DNA of 64,000 nt from Dimargaris cristalligena (taxonomy: Eukaryota > Kickxellomycota > Dimargaritomycetes > Dimargaritales > Dimargaritaceae). How positions within the stretch are numbered: position 1 is the first letter of the stretch; the number at the start of each line of letters is the position of its first letter. Under the pieces are notes generated by a model. That model was not told the origin of the DNA. It saw only the letters and a program-made list of their open reading frames with translations, and searched no databases. Below are positions 20,984-33,073 of the stretch, piece by piece. The position numbers and the translations under genes are program-made. The stretch lies in contig JANBQC010000014.1 in assembly GCA_027576995.1 (NCBI GenBank), positions 1 through 64,000 on the forward strand, given 5' to 3'.

Positions 20984-21424
20984 AACCCACGCCATTTTAA
21001 TGGCCCACCCCAGCTAGCCCTTGAGTTTTCCCCACGCCCTCAAATAGGGAACGGGGGACTTGTTTCTTAAAGTGCGGAACAGCCCATGTATGTGTAGTGC
21101 GTCCACACAGATGGAAATCCCCGCATCTATCTATATCACATCAGCCCATCCCATCGGAGTGCCAAACTCCACGAGTTTCGTGGTAATTATCTCTCTACCA
21201 GCCACCCTCCATAAGAGCCCTCGAGTGGCCTTTAGTGTCTTAGAACGCCACACACGGGCAGGCTTCCGGCTTAACAGCCCAAAATCATTAGAAAATATCC
21301 GAGAAACAGTTATTACAGCGAATCCAATAGTCGTTGCTGATAAGAAAATAAACTAAAATCAGTCGCCTGATACGTGTGGCTTTGATGCAAGACTTTAGAT
21401 GATTTTATTACACCTAAGGCTTAG

Positions 21425-24400
21425 TTAAGTGGCCTCGGGCAAATGGGTTAGGTGGGACTGTAGTTCGTCCAAGTCACGGCCAATCGGGGATGCGCCTGGT
21501 GGGTCGTACGATGTGGTCAGCGGGGGGGAACCTGCCGAACAATGGCCCAAGGTGTGGAGAACGTACATTTTGGTGATCAAAAATATCGACTGGGTCCCGT
21601 GGTCGCTTTGGTACTGCGGTGAGGCCATTCGGAACGAGTCGAGCCAGTTGCCAAGGGGGGCTGTTAAATCACCCCCATTCTGGGGAGTATGGGGGGGTTG
21701 CCACGTACTGGTAGGTAAAAGATGCTTTTCAACAAAGTATTGTATCACTCCGATGGCCAGTTCCGTATTGCAAAGGGGCCGGTCGGAGTCATCCATGGTG
21801 ACCAGGTCCGACGGCTGCGACCAAATTGGCCGTAATGCATCCCGTATAAACGGCAAATTAGCATGCGGAGACGGTGGATTAGTATCGAGTGGCGGGGCTG
21901 TTAATCCACAGTGCTCGTGGATGGCTGATAGGTAGGTATAAAAATACCATAGGAATTGCGACTGGTATATGGCAGTTGCCGATAGCGAGGCCCGCGGCAG
22001 CATTTCCCAGAACTCCGCCTCGAGACGGGCCAAAAAGGCAGTCGCTTCGGAAAATTGGCCGTCGCCGATAAGGCCTTCGACATGGCGCAGCATGCGGGCA
22101 GTCGTGGACGGGTCCTTTATCTGGTACGCAATTGCGAGCGCCAGTGCTTGCATGGCCCGATCATTGCGACGAGACAACACATCTAAAGCTGTACTATATT
22201 CACCCAACACAATCCAGCTAGACGATGGTTTAGGAAGAATATTAAACAATTTTGAAATCGAAGTTAGAGCTGTCGTGTCGAGGTAAATAGCTGATGGGGA
22301 TACCGCCTTGAAGGTAACATTGCCCTAGATGGTATACAACGAGTTAAGAATAGTGAGGCAGAGATACAGTCAAGTTGACCCCTCAGGTAAATAGAGGCAG
22401 CATCGCTAATAAAATAAGGGTTAACTTACCATTGGGCCGCCTGTTCCAGATAACCCTTGACTGTCAGTTGGGCCGCTAGTTCCCGCCAGATCGCATCCAG
22501 GAGCTCGCTATCATGGCCTAGGCGTAATTTAGCCAAAATCAACGCTTCTCTATCAATAGGGTAAGTAGAAAGAATACAAAGAAGCGAAGAGTGTGTTAGA
22601 GAATAAGCTCAAATAACGGGAAAGACGGCAAATTATCTAGAATGGATCTATCAAGCGGTGGAGCCCCTCTCCTTAGGTTCAAATACACCGATTCACTATA
22701 ATGCATAAACCCCCCTCATTCACACCGACCCACTGATGATCGGGTGAATAGTCAATGTCAGGGGCCCCTGAGCAGTAACGGTCCTATTTACAGGCATCGA
22801 ATTAATCGTCCAGACACATTGTAACTATACTACTAACCCATCCCCCACTACGGGTTATGCAATCCAAACTTACTTGTACTTCTCAGCTCGGCGGTAGACA
22901 GACACCGCCTCTTCGGTCTTATCGATGGCCAGATACAATAAGGCCGCAAAATGCGGTTCTCCTAATTGTTGGGCATACCGTCCGGCCATTTGGTCCATGT
23001 TGGCCCGCCAAACATCCAGTCCCGCCATGGGGCTAAGGGCCAAAAAAAGCAGCTGGTGGCCGGTTGGTTCGGCGGACTGGTCGCCGGAATTCAACACCCG
23101 ACCGAGGGCTGTCAATACCTGCCCCTTCCAAATATCCAAAGTGGCCGAGTATAGGTGCGAATGGACGCTACCCCGGCCTTGGTGTAGCCTGGCCTCGTGG
23201 TCGACTAATTTCCAAATGTCGACGTTATCCCCAAAGAGAAGGTTGGCCAACTCCCCACCGGCCGGACGCGTCTGGTCTGGAATATCCGCGCTTGAATGAT
23301 TCGCGTTTGGACTTGGTAGGATAGGAAGTCCGAAGCCCTCGATGGGTGGATCGGCCGGATGGGTGGTACCTGTCACCGTTAATAGTAACTCCCAGCATTG
23401 TCGCTGTTGGCTACTCTTGGGCGACGCCGTGAGCAGTTGATTGAGTTCCGGAAACAATAGCGGAGCTTTAGTTCGCCGCCGCTTTTTGCTGATACCCGTC
23501 TTGGAGCTAGTGTCGGACATACCGCTACTATTGGTTGCCTTCAACTCGACTGCGCCCGGTCCCTTGGCCACAGAAGGGGCTTCTTTGCCTGATGGTCCGG
23601 ATTTGGGGACAGGCTGAAGTACCCCTGGCGTGTAATCAGCTTCGGCTTCGTGCTGTAATCCAGTCGACGACGGCTCAGACGCTGGAGGAAGTGTAAGTCG
23701 GGAAGCCGGACCTACCGAACCAGTAGCGGGCGGCGGGGGAGGGCGCTGGAAGTTCGCCACGGGCACGAATGGCTTGTTAACATTAGAGTGTTGGGCCAGA
23801 GACCAACGCCGCACGGTCTGATCGTCAGAACCGCTGAACAGGTAATTAGGGTCTACGAGGTCCCAGGTAACGCTCAGGCACCGCCCCTGATGGTCTGTGA
23901 ATAGTGCCGATGGCTTCCCCGTTAAACCATCCCAGACCATGGCGGCACCGTCTACCGAACAGGTCGCCAGCCGAACGTCCGAGGGATTCGGATGCCACTC
24001 TAGACTCGTCACATCCCGACTGTGGTGTCGGAAGATGGTGAGGGAAGTAGTAACGGGCAATAAAGTGTCCTCCAGCTCCGGGTCAAGCCGAACAATTGTG
24101 ATGTCATGGATACTGACCGTCGAGTCCGATGACGCAATGGCCACCAGCCAGTGGTCCGATCCGTTGGGCCGAGCCAGTCGCTTGCACCGGATACCGTTAA
24201 TCCATCCCCGGTGGCAGCGGTAGGTACGAACCAGTCTCAAGTCCGGCAGCCGGTAAAGTTCCACTGATCCGTCGGTATTGCCCAATAGAAGAAGGTGAGG
24301 GTCGGTGGGAGAATCCAGAGCCACTTCGCACCGCTTTAGGTCTGGCCCAGGATGGCTCTTCGCCAGGCTGGAATTTCGTTGACTGGCTATCTGATCTAGT

Positions 24401-25902
24401 CGTTTGGCGGCTTGTTTCGGATGGCTTTGGTTTAAGCACAGCACCTGGCCATCCGCACCACATGATAGGAGGGACCAGCCCGGGTCGGGAGTGGGTGCAT
24501 CTATATCAGAAGAAACGACATTGATTCGAGCAGAAGGGCACCAGACGAGAGAATAAACTGTGGATTTGTGGTAGGACTTGAATGTAGTAGAGCTATCCTT
24601 ACTAGTGTCGAACAGCCCCACGCCCCCCTGCTCCGTTCCATAGGCCAGGACGGTATCGTTGGTTGGATGAGTAGCCAGACTCGAAATTTTACCACGCAGT
24701 CCCCGCCAGAGGAGGGTGGAGTGGGAAGGATCCCCGGGATGGGTGTAGTGCCAAATGCGAATGGTCCCGTCCCCACAGGCCACCACAACCCGTTCGGGAT
24801 CTAAGTCAGACACCGCTAGGGCATAGACGTGTCCCCCTAGTGCCTGGGCCGATCGAAGGCGTTTTCCAGTCGCAGTGCTGTACTGGTTTACCGAGCGGTC
24901 CATGGAGATGGAGTAGAGTTGGTCGAGGTTGGGGATGGTCCGAAGGTTGAAAATGGTACGCGAGGGGGTGTCCTTAAATGGGGAGCGCGCATCCAGTCGA
25001 TTAGGTACAATATGCCATAATAGAATGCCGCCCAGATATGAGCCACAATAGACCGTGTGGGGTTCACGGGGGTGCAGGGTTAACGCAATCCATACCCGGG
25101 TCTTTTGGTGATCGGTGTAGTAGCCTTTAATCTTGGGCAGTTTGGTGTGTTTGACCACCTTTTCTTCGGACACGTCCCACAGGCGTATTGTTTTATCCCG
25201 TGAACTGGAAACCAGGGAGTTGGGGGTACTGCCACATATATCCATGGCTTCCAATGTGGGGTCGGCGGGCAACCACACTAGGTCGTGGATTTCTTCGGTG
25301 TGCTCGTCGAGTCGATAAAGGGCGGACACGGTAGGGGAGCTGGCCCCTTCTTCGGTGGCTACAGTCATAATGATAATCGATCCATTCTGGTGCCCAATAG
25401 CCACCCGGTCATGTCCGTTGGAGCGGATGGCATATACGGCCGAGGTATGGTAATTCGCCCGGGCGGTTGAACCGGTGGCGTGACAATAAGCAACTACCGT
25501 TCCCGATTTGTCACCCGAAACCGCCCACGGCCGGGGGGCTGAGCCAGTGAGAGCGAGGGCGGTGACTTCCTGGTTGTGTTCAGTGTGGGTCCAGAGACAG
25601 GTTCCCTCGACATAATCCCATAATTTAACGGCACAGTCAGCGGCTCCCGTCAGCAGCCAGGGCCCGGGCACGGAAACCCCGTCGCTGGTGGTGGTGGCGG
25701 CCGTGAGGGCCCCGATGCGCTGGGTGTGGGCGCTTACGATGCGGTAGACGGACCAGGTGTCGGTGGCAAGGAATACAATGACATGGCGGGCGGCATAGAC
25801 CAAGGTGGGGGACTGCTGGGTCGGGTAGGGAATGAGATCGGCCACATGGGCATTGTACCAATTAGGAGCCGGAGGAAGTATCATTTGCCCGGGGCCGTCC
25901 AT
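21425..25902 (-). CDS. GEMIN5: Gemin5-like WD40/TPR RNA-binding protein, 3 exons
   Basis: Predicted 1313-residue homologue of Gemin5, the SMN-complex subunit that recognises snRNA in animals and also binds the cap and ribosomes. Exons in transcript order: 25902-22874, 22549-22430 and 22217-21425, with GTAAGT donors and phases 2 and 2. The start MDGPGQMILPPAPNWY matches the Gemin5 N-terminus (LPPSPNWY); upstream only TTG keeps the frame open. Residues 1 to about 740 are WD40 repeats (about 14, two propellers), e.g. SRDKTIRLWD and AYGTEQGGVGLFD. A Pro/Ser-rich linker follows. The second half is helical and TPR-like; across the splices it reads EKYKEALILAKLRL and EQAAQCWIVLGEYSTALDVL, both like the Gemin5 dimerisation region. 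The last acceptor was chosen because it alone keeps phase and family similarity. It diverges from p150Glued. Confidence 0.92.
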
Positions 25903-26066
25903 GAAGCGAGAAATGTATATTTGGAAGTGGGGCAACGCCGAAGTGAACAGAGCATTCCTGGCAATAAGTTCCCGGCGACTGGAGTCGTATATCAACTAAC
26001 GAAAGGCTCCTCTTAATGCGGGACCAACGTGGCAGCAAGTCGAGCTGAGATAAGAGGAGAGTAAGC

Positions 26067-26086
26067 CTCTCTCTCTCTCTCTCTCT
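26067..26086. repeat. CT dinucleotide microsatellite
   Basis: Ten uninterrupted CT units in the Gemin5/p150Glued divergent promoter. Confidence 0.95.
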
Positions 26087-26362
26087 GGGACTGGCTGCCA
26101 TGGCCTACTATCCCCGTGCATACAGACAGCATACCACTCCCCTCCTCCTTGGACGAAATTCATTTCCCGCCACTTTACTTTCCCCTCCCCTTGACTTCTT
26201 CACACCCGCATACACCTGGCAAGGTCCCCGGCCAGTCCCACTTCCTTGCCATTCCTTTATTCTCTGGACTTTGCTCGGTTTATTCAACCTCCCTTGGTTC
26301 TATAGCTACATGTGTTGCATGCAACCGTCTAGCTACGTCCTTTCATTCCTTATATATACATA

Positions 26363-26378
26363 TCTCTCTCTCTCTCTC
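26363..26378. repeat. TC dinucleotide microsatellite
   Basis: Eight uninterrupted TC units, preceded by a short TATATA run, about 170 bases before the p150Glued start. Confidence 0.9.
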
Positions 26379-26547
26379 ACCTTTCTACATTTGAGAGTCC
26401 GATAGCCCCATCTTACTTGTGGCCCTGGCCCAGTCTTTGTTGGCATATGTCCTAACCGCATAGGCCGGGTATACTTCCTACCAACTACCACTATAGCCTG
26501 TATCGCTTTCTACCGCTCTATTTTTATATAGCTTTATACATATTAGC

Positions 26548-29500
26548 ATGGCGGATTCGTCCTTACCTCCGACGGCCGCCTCTGGCCCCACCTACTTCAT
26601 CGGCTCCCGGGTCAAATTCCAGGGCCATTCGGGTACCGTCCGGTTTATGGGGCCCACCGAGTTTGCCGCTGGTAAGTGGATCGGTGTGGAGCTAGACCAC
26701 CCCGACGGCAAAAATGACGGTTCCGTCAACGGTAAAACCTATTTCCAATGTCGGCCTAACTTTGGTGTCTTTGTGCGATCGTCTCAGCTACGCTCTGAAG
26801 CGTCTTCACCTATGCCCATCTCCGCTCTTAAATCACCCACGTTAGGTGCGGTTTCCCATCCCCCTGCCACTATGGCGGCCCCGGCCCCGGGAACTATTCG
26901 CGGACGGCGCTCCGAAACCGTCTCAGTGGCCAGTACCCCCCGTATGAAAGTGGGGACGATCCATCCGGGTAGTGCCATGACCAACCCGGCCGCCCGACTT
27001 CGGTCCCCCACCACCGTGAGTAAAAATGGTGGGTCCGCCCTGGCTCCCCCCACCCCCCTCGGCGCCCGACTCCTTTCCCCGACCCGCCAGGGCGCTCCCG
27101 CACCCCTTTCTTCGCGCTTAGCTTCCCCCAATACCACGCGGGTCCTGCAACCAACCAGCGGTTTGGCTCCGCCGTCCACGGGTGGTGGTGCCCCTGGATC
27201 CCGCCTAACCACGCCCCGTCGCTCTCGTGGGGTATCCACCCTGGGTCATCCCGGGGGTCCAAGTGGGGGTCCTCGCGCACCGGGGCCGAGCGAGTCTCCA
27301 CAACCCAACCGTGCTAAATTTAACAAACGCCTCTCCTACGGGGGTACCATTCGCCCCCCGGCGGCCTCCCCTCAGCCCCTACTGGAGCGGGACATCCCTC
27401 GCAGTCCTTCCTCTCGACCCGGCTCAGCCGCTGGTATGACCCCACTTCCCGAACCCCCTCTCCCGGCCCCGGTTGAACCCGAAACCCCCCGGGTACCCTT
27501 CACTCCTACCCCTCACTCCCTAACCGATGCTTTCACGCCCTACGGATCCCGGGCTGAGCCCACCCTCACCACCCGCGAGGTGGATGAATTGCGCACTAAG
27601 CTCAAGCAGATGGAGGCCAAGCGTAATGAGGATCGCCAAAAGGTCATGGAGGCGGCCAAAATGCGGGAAGAGGCCCTCAAAACCCAGGGCCTGCAGGACA
27701 AACTGGCCGCCAAAGTACTCACCATGGCCCAGGATAAGAAGGAATGCGAACGACTGCTCAAGGCTACGCGCGCCGAGCGCGATGATTGGGAGCGCAAGCA
27801 CAATGATATCCTGGACAATATTGAGGTGCTTACGTTAGACCGCGAATTCGCGGAGCAAAAGGCCGAGACTTACTCCCAGGAACTCCAGGCCCTGAACGAT
27901 AAGGTCGAGGATCTTACCGAGCGGCTGGAACTGGCCGGAGTCTCCACGGGGGCCGAGCTCAACGACGAGGATGTGCCCCAAACCCTGGAGTATGCAACCC
28001 TGCAGCGCCAAAACGACCGGCTCAAGGAAGCCCTGGTCCGGTTACGCGACGTCACCTCTGAGCAGGAGGCGGAGCACCAGCGACGCATCAAGGCCCTGGA
28101 AAAGGAACTCGGCCAGGCCCCCGACTACCAGAACCAGGTCACCGAACTCAAGGGCCAATTGGAGCAGGCCGAAACCCACATTGAGGACCTCAAGGCCCGC
28201 CTCGACGATTCCATGGCAGCGGAAGACATGGTGGAACAACTCAGTGTGCGCAACCTGGATCTGAATGAAAAGGTGGAGGAAATGAAGGTGGTCATTGAGG
28301 ATCTGGAAGCCCTGAAGGAACTGAACGATGAAATGGAAGAAAACCATGTCGAAACCGAGAAACAGCTCCAGGCGGAGCTGGAGTTCAAGGACAGTCTACT
28401 TCGGGAGCTCCAGAAGAAGCTGGAGGCGTCGGATGAGACCATGGTCGACTACGAGGCTACCATTCAGCAGTTCCGGCAGTTGGTCCAGAACCTGCAGAGT
28501 GATCTCAGCGACCTGCGGTCACGCCAGGCCGAACAACAGACCGAGGCCCAGGAACTCACCAGTCAGTCGCAGGCCATGTTGAGCCTCAATATGCAGTTGC
28601 AGTCTACGGTGATGAAGGCCCAGGCCAAGGCCATCGATCTGGAACTGCGCAAGTTGGAGGCCCAACAGGCCACCGAGCACTTGCACTTCCTGGAACCCTA
28701 TCTGCCTGCCACTTTCTTCCAACACGAGAACAACGCGATCCGCTGCCTGCTCTTGTTCAAGCGGCTGGCGTTTAAGTCCCGGCTCCTCACCAAACAGCTC
28801 GATCCGCGGGTGGAAAAGTCGGACAACCACATCACCCCGCATTACCTGGGGACCGCCCAACTGCGCCTGGGCCTGACCCGGCTGGGTGGTGCGGCGGCCC
28901 AATTCGTGGCCCATCTTACCCAATGTTCCCCCGATACCTTCCTGAAATTCGGGTTCTTGTACCATGACGTAATGGGCATCGAGAAGCGCCTCAATACCCT
29001 ACTAGACCACGTCCGCCAGGAAGAGGTAACCCCCAAGGCAGTACTGCCCGAAGTGCAGCGCTCGGTGCACCAGTTGGAAACCCTGGTCCAGTCCCATCTG
29101 CCGCAACCCAGCCCGCTCACCGCTACCGAAACGTACCTCACCCAAGCCCGGGCGCTCGATCTCCAAGCCGAGGTTATTTTTGCCCAACTTATCCTCGCCC
29201 GCCAGACCCTTTTGGCGTCGCAGGGAAGCGAAGACTCGCCCAATTTCAGTCCCGAGGACCACACCCTCTTGCATTCGGAATTCTTTGTACCCCTTGATTC
29301 CCTGATTCAGCAGTGTAAGGCCTATAAGGTAGCTTCCACTAAACTTCTCCGTCGGGTCCGTGAGCTTGGCGAAGAGGCTCTGATGGGCATCCTGCAATTC
29401 GGCCTTACCGTTGGCGGGGACGGATCCGCGCCGGCTCATCCCACCACCCCCGGGGCGGCGGCCGCTGTGGTCCAACTGTTGACCCCTGCCCTGGTGCCCC

Positions 29501-30935
29501 GGTTCCAAGCGATTGCCGATGGCTGTTTCAAGCTGGCCAAATACACGCAGGAGGCCCGTACTCTGCTGGTTGATTATGTAGCCAACCAGCAGGAAGACCA
29601 AACGGCTCCCGAATTGTCTAGCATTCAGAACAGGCTGTTCGACCTTAGTGAACAGCATCTGGGTCAAACCGAAACGACCCTGTGGACCTGCGCCGCCAAG
29701 GCATTTAATTCCCTGAACCAGGAGATGAGCCAGGTGGTGGAGGCCATTGGTGAGCCGACGGCCCTGGTGTCCTACGAACGCACGGATGCTCCGTGGGTGC
29801 AACGGGCCCACCAATTCAAGGCCGAGTTGGTGCTTAATGTGGAGGTGGAGCGTAAGCTGCAGGCACTCAACGAAGAAATCCTGAACTTGATCCGGGAGGT
29901 TAAACTCAAGGACAAGGCCCTTCAGGAATCGGGAGTCAAGATTGAGCTACTGGAGAAGCGAATGGAACTGGTCAAGAAACAGGTAAGTGGTGTAGAGTGG
30001 CCCGGGGTTGCCATAGCCCTGATGATGGCACGGGCTCGACCGGTGGGCGGTAATTGTTTGTCGTTTTATTGCCACCTGTCGATGGTATTTAGAGCCGGGT
30101 CGGACTACTATTCTTTAGGCCCCATCTTATAATATTTTTACTGACAATGATTGTATTTTACTATATTACTTACTTTGCCTAGGCCGACACCATTGCTCAA
30201 CTAGAGGAAAAGATCCAAAAGGGCAAGGAACAGCAAAAGATGTTCGAAGAAGCCATGGAAGGCCTCCAAAACGAACTGGAACAGCTCGAGCTGGAGAACA
30301 GCAAGGCCAAAAAGGCCGCGGCGCGGGCCGAGAAACTGGCGGCTCGTGGCAAGTCTGGCGAACTGGACGAGGTGGCCAATATGTCCTCATTGGAGGTGCT
30401 GGAGTTGAAACAGCGGGTCGATGCACTGGCTTCGGCAGTGTCCTACCTGCGTTCCGAGAATGTGTTCCTGAAGCGCAGCCAACTTCGCCTTCCCACTGCC
30501 GCAACGAGCACCACGGCACCATCCCTGCCCAGTGTGGTACGGGCTTTGGAGCCGTTACCGGTTGCAACTCTAGTGCATTCGGCCAAGACTACCACCCCGC
30601 AGTTCAACTCGCTGGTGAGCCAGACTAAGTCTTTGTACCGCGAAGTGCAGGCGGTGAGCGTCTCCCTCAAGGTGATTGATATTACTGGGAAGACAACTTC
30701 CACGGCCGATAGCAAGACTGAATCATCCCAGGTGGCGGTCGCACCCAAACCAGCGACAGTTTGGCAGCCATTCAAGACCACGCCGCGGTACGCCTTCAAC
30801 GCCCAACAAACCCTACTCAATACGCTCCACCATCGCAGCCAGGCCCTCCAGGACCAGGTCCATGCTCTACAAAAGACATCATCCGCTCGGCTTCGGCTCC
30901 CAACCCTGGTCAGCGTGGCGTCTCTAGTTCGTTAA
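26548..30935 (+). CDS. NIP100: Dynactin large subunit p150Glued, 2 exons
   Basis: Largest dynactin subunit, linking dynein to microtubules and cargo; predicted 1395 residues. Exons 26548-29982 and 30183-30935, joined in phase 0 by a 200-base GTAAGT...CCTAG intron. The CAP-Gly domain is at about 16-82, with GKWIGVELD and the GKNDG microtubule/EB-binding motif followed by NFGVFV. Residues about 85-330 are basic and Ser/Pro/Thr-rich, as in animal p150. A long coiled coil runs from about 345 to 710 (many E/Q/L/K heptads), then the globular dynactin domain, then a short C-terminal coiled coil split by the intron (about 1110-1230). The final 150 residues are not strongly family-typical. Length is close to animal p150 and larger than yeast Nip100. 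Confidence 0.95.
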
Positions 30936-32040
30936 TTATAGTCACTGGAAATTGCCCCATTTTTCATTTCATTTCATTTTATTTTATATTATATTCGAGG
31001 CGGCTAAAGTTACGATGGCAATTTTACTACCATTCCTGCAGTATTCCGGTGGCTCGGTTTTCTTTAAGCAAACTACACATTCTTTATTACTATTTATTTT
31101 AATGTTTTTTTTTTTCATTTTGCTTTATGCTCAACCCCGTACTTTTACCTGTCTGTAGTTTATTTGGTGTATTCCACTCGCTATGGAATCGACACCGATA
31201 GCACGCATACCACATTTTTTTTCAGTTTTGGATTGATGCTGAGTAAATCTGGCTAAACAACCCCCATGGTTTTCGGCCTATTTTTAACGGCATTAATTCC
31301 AGAGTAGAGCAGAGTGTACTTACTTACTATATATTATGGTATACCTTTTATTCCCACCCCTAGGCTATAGAGGACCAATGGCACGAAGGCTACGTGACTG
31401 GGAAGTCTTCGTTTTCTGGCCATAAGTAAGCAGTGCACTTACTTATCAACTGTTGTTTCCAACCATGCCCATGTGATATCCTCCCTCCCCACCCGGTGGG
31501 TTGTTTGTGTATCATTGGTATGGGCTGAAGGGTGTGATTAATCCATCCATCATCCCTGTTTAAATGGTGTGCACAATACCCAGATTGATAGATAGATGAA
31601 GGAAGGAAGGAATACTAGTATGCAGAATAGTAAATACAGTAAAAGTAGTACTCTACACTTGTAGAAGATATAGTGGCGGTGCTGCTCGTTTTGGCGCAGC
31701 TCCCCCCAATCAACAATCCGTGAAAAAGAGGCGGCGGGCTTCCCTTCCGGCTTCTTAATGCCCAACCAGCTAAACTGTTCTCCGGAAACACCCGCCCCGC
31801 TTTAGCCTGGCTGTGGGTCCTTCTTCCTCCTTTTCCCCCTTTTATAGCTATATATCTCTCTCCTTCCAGTCCCCCGGCTCCATTCCTCTTTTTTTTTGCT
31901 GTATTTTATTTCCGGTACAACCCTCCTTGACCTCGTATATATGTGTGTGTAGTTTTCTCTCCTTCCTCCACCTCCTCTGCTTCGTGGAATGTCCCGTCTT
32001 TACCCCGTCTTATCCTCTCCGCCTACCCCTATCGCCCCTC
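30936..32040. other. Intergenic, no gene seen
   Basis: 3' flank of p150Glued (T-rich, with a poly-T run near 31105-31116) and the MDM34 promoter. A C/T-rich pyrimidine stretch at about 31820-32035 leads into the MDM34 ATG. A GGAA-rich short repeat lies near 31597-31612. Small open frames lack support. Confidence 0.5.
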
Positions 32041-33073
32041 ATGTCGTTTAAATTCAACTGGTCGAACTTTAGCGAAGCCTTCTACGAGGAAGCTCGCCAG
32101 CTCCTAACGAACGCCCTCAATAACGGCAACCTCCCTGATTCCATCGTCGACCGCATCGAAGTCAAGGAGCTCAATCTTGGATCTCAGGTATGCCTAAATA
32201 CCACTATGGTACACACATACCCCCCAAATGGCTACTGTCTCCGTATATGATGGCCCTCTGCATAGGGGGTGCATGGATACGCCTTGCTGAAGACTATATA
32301 TACGATATGCCTTACTTGCACTTTGGCGCCCCTGCTCTGCCTTTTTGAGACCCCTCCCCCCTATAATGTCAGAAGAATTGCTCTACTTCTGTGGCGGGTC
32401 CATAATGCTGCATTACAGCGACACTGCCCAACCATTGTCTAATTAAATCCATGCCGCTTCAATTATCCTGCTACCTCTTACCATTCCCCGTATATAGCCT
32501 CCCGAACTCGATATCTTAGAGGTTGGCGACTTGGGCGAAGACCGATTCCGCGGTCTCTTCCGAATCGTCTATCAGGGCGATGCCCATATCGCTCTCCAAA
32601 CTAAAGTCCAGGTCAACCCCATGAAGCTGCGCCGCAGTGAAATCAGCCTCCAGCCTCGCTTTGGAGTGCTCGCAGCTGATCAGCCGCTGATTGTCCCCAT
32701 GCTGTTACGTATTAGCCAGGTCCGCCTACGTGGCACCGTGCTACTATCCGTGTCCCAGCACCGGGGCATCTCCCTGGTTTTTAAAAACGACCCCCTGGAG
32801 AGTATCCTCGTCAGCTCAACCTTCGACGATGTCCCCCAGGTGCGTCTATTTCTGCAGCGGGAAATCGAAAACCAGCTCAAAGTGTTGTTCCGGGAAGACC
32901 TGCCGGCCATTATCCACCAGCTGTCCCTCCGGCATATACGGCCGAAAGGGGGAGACCCCGAGGCCAAAAATCACCCACTGGAGTCGCCCCACCGGGGGTT
33001 CTCCTCGGGCCATCCGCTGGCTCGCGGCCACCGCACCCGCTCCACCCACTTTTCGTCCACCGGAACTTCGTAA
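32041..33073 (+). CDS. MDM34: ERMES subunit Mdm34, 2 exons
   Basis: Outer mitochondrial membrane component of the ER-mitochondria encounter structure, which transfers lipids through its SMP domain. Exons 32041-32187 and 32498-33073 join in phase 0 to give 240 residues. The start (MSFKFNWSNFSEAFYEEAR) and the join (LNLGSQ|PPELDILEVGDLGEDR) match the Mdm34 family closely, as do FRGLFRIVYQGDA, TKVQVNP and FKNDPLESILVSSTFD. The SMP domain fills nearly the whole protein and ends near LPAIIHQLSLR. The tail is only about 40 residues, much shorter than in yeast Mdm34 (about 460 residues). Either this lineage has a minimal form, or 3' exons have been missed; I see no clear donor before the stop. Confidence 0.9.

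Larger units (their letters stand above)
20449..21424. promoter_or_regulatory. SREBP upstream region
   Basis: About 1 kb between the SREBP start and the 3' end of Gemin5, both on the minus strand, so this is the SREBP promoter and leader. The part nearest the gene is G/A-rich on the plus strand (C/T-rich as transcribed). It contains the SRE and inverted CCAAT listed separately. No gene is seen. Confidence 0.6.
25903..26547. promoter_or_regulatory. Divergent promoter, Gemin5 / p150Glued
   Basis: 645 bases between divergent start codons. It contains a (CT)10 run at 26067-26086 and a second CT run at 26363-26378, plus long C/T-rich stretches towards the p150Glued start. No specific factor site is called. 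Confidence 0.5.

Noticed and set aside
22250..22340. Coding extension upstream of the last Gemin5 exon
   Set aside because: The frame is open to a TAG at the start of this stretch, but using that TAG as acceptor breaks phase with the previous exon. The acceptor at 22219-22218 restores phase and yields QCWIVLGEYSTALDVL, which fits Gemin5.
22655..22700. tRNA-like B-box (ggttcaaat)
   Set aside because: No matching T-stem pairing, A-box or acceptor stem around it; it lies inside a Gemin5 intron. A similar GGTTCGAA at about 37287 in a CSN5 intron fails for the same reasons.
29983..30182. C/D snoRNA in the p150Glued intron (TGATGATGG and CTGA present)
   Set aside because: The C box lacks the expected purine, the flanks do not pair as a terminal stem, and C'/D' boxes are not clear.
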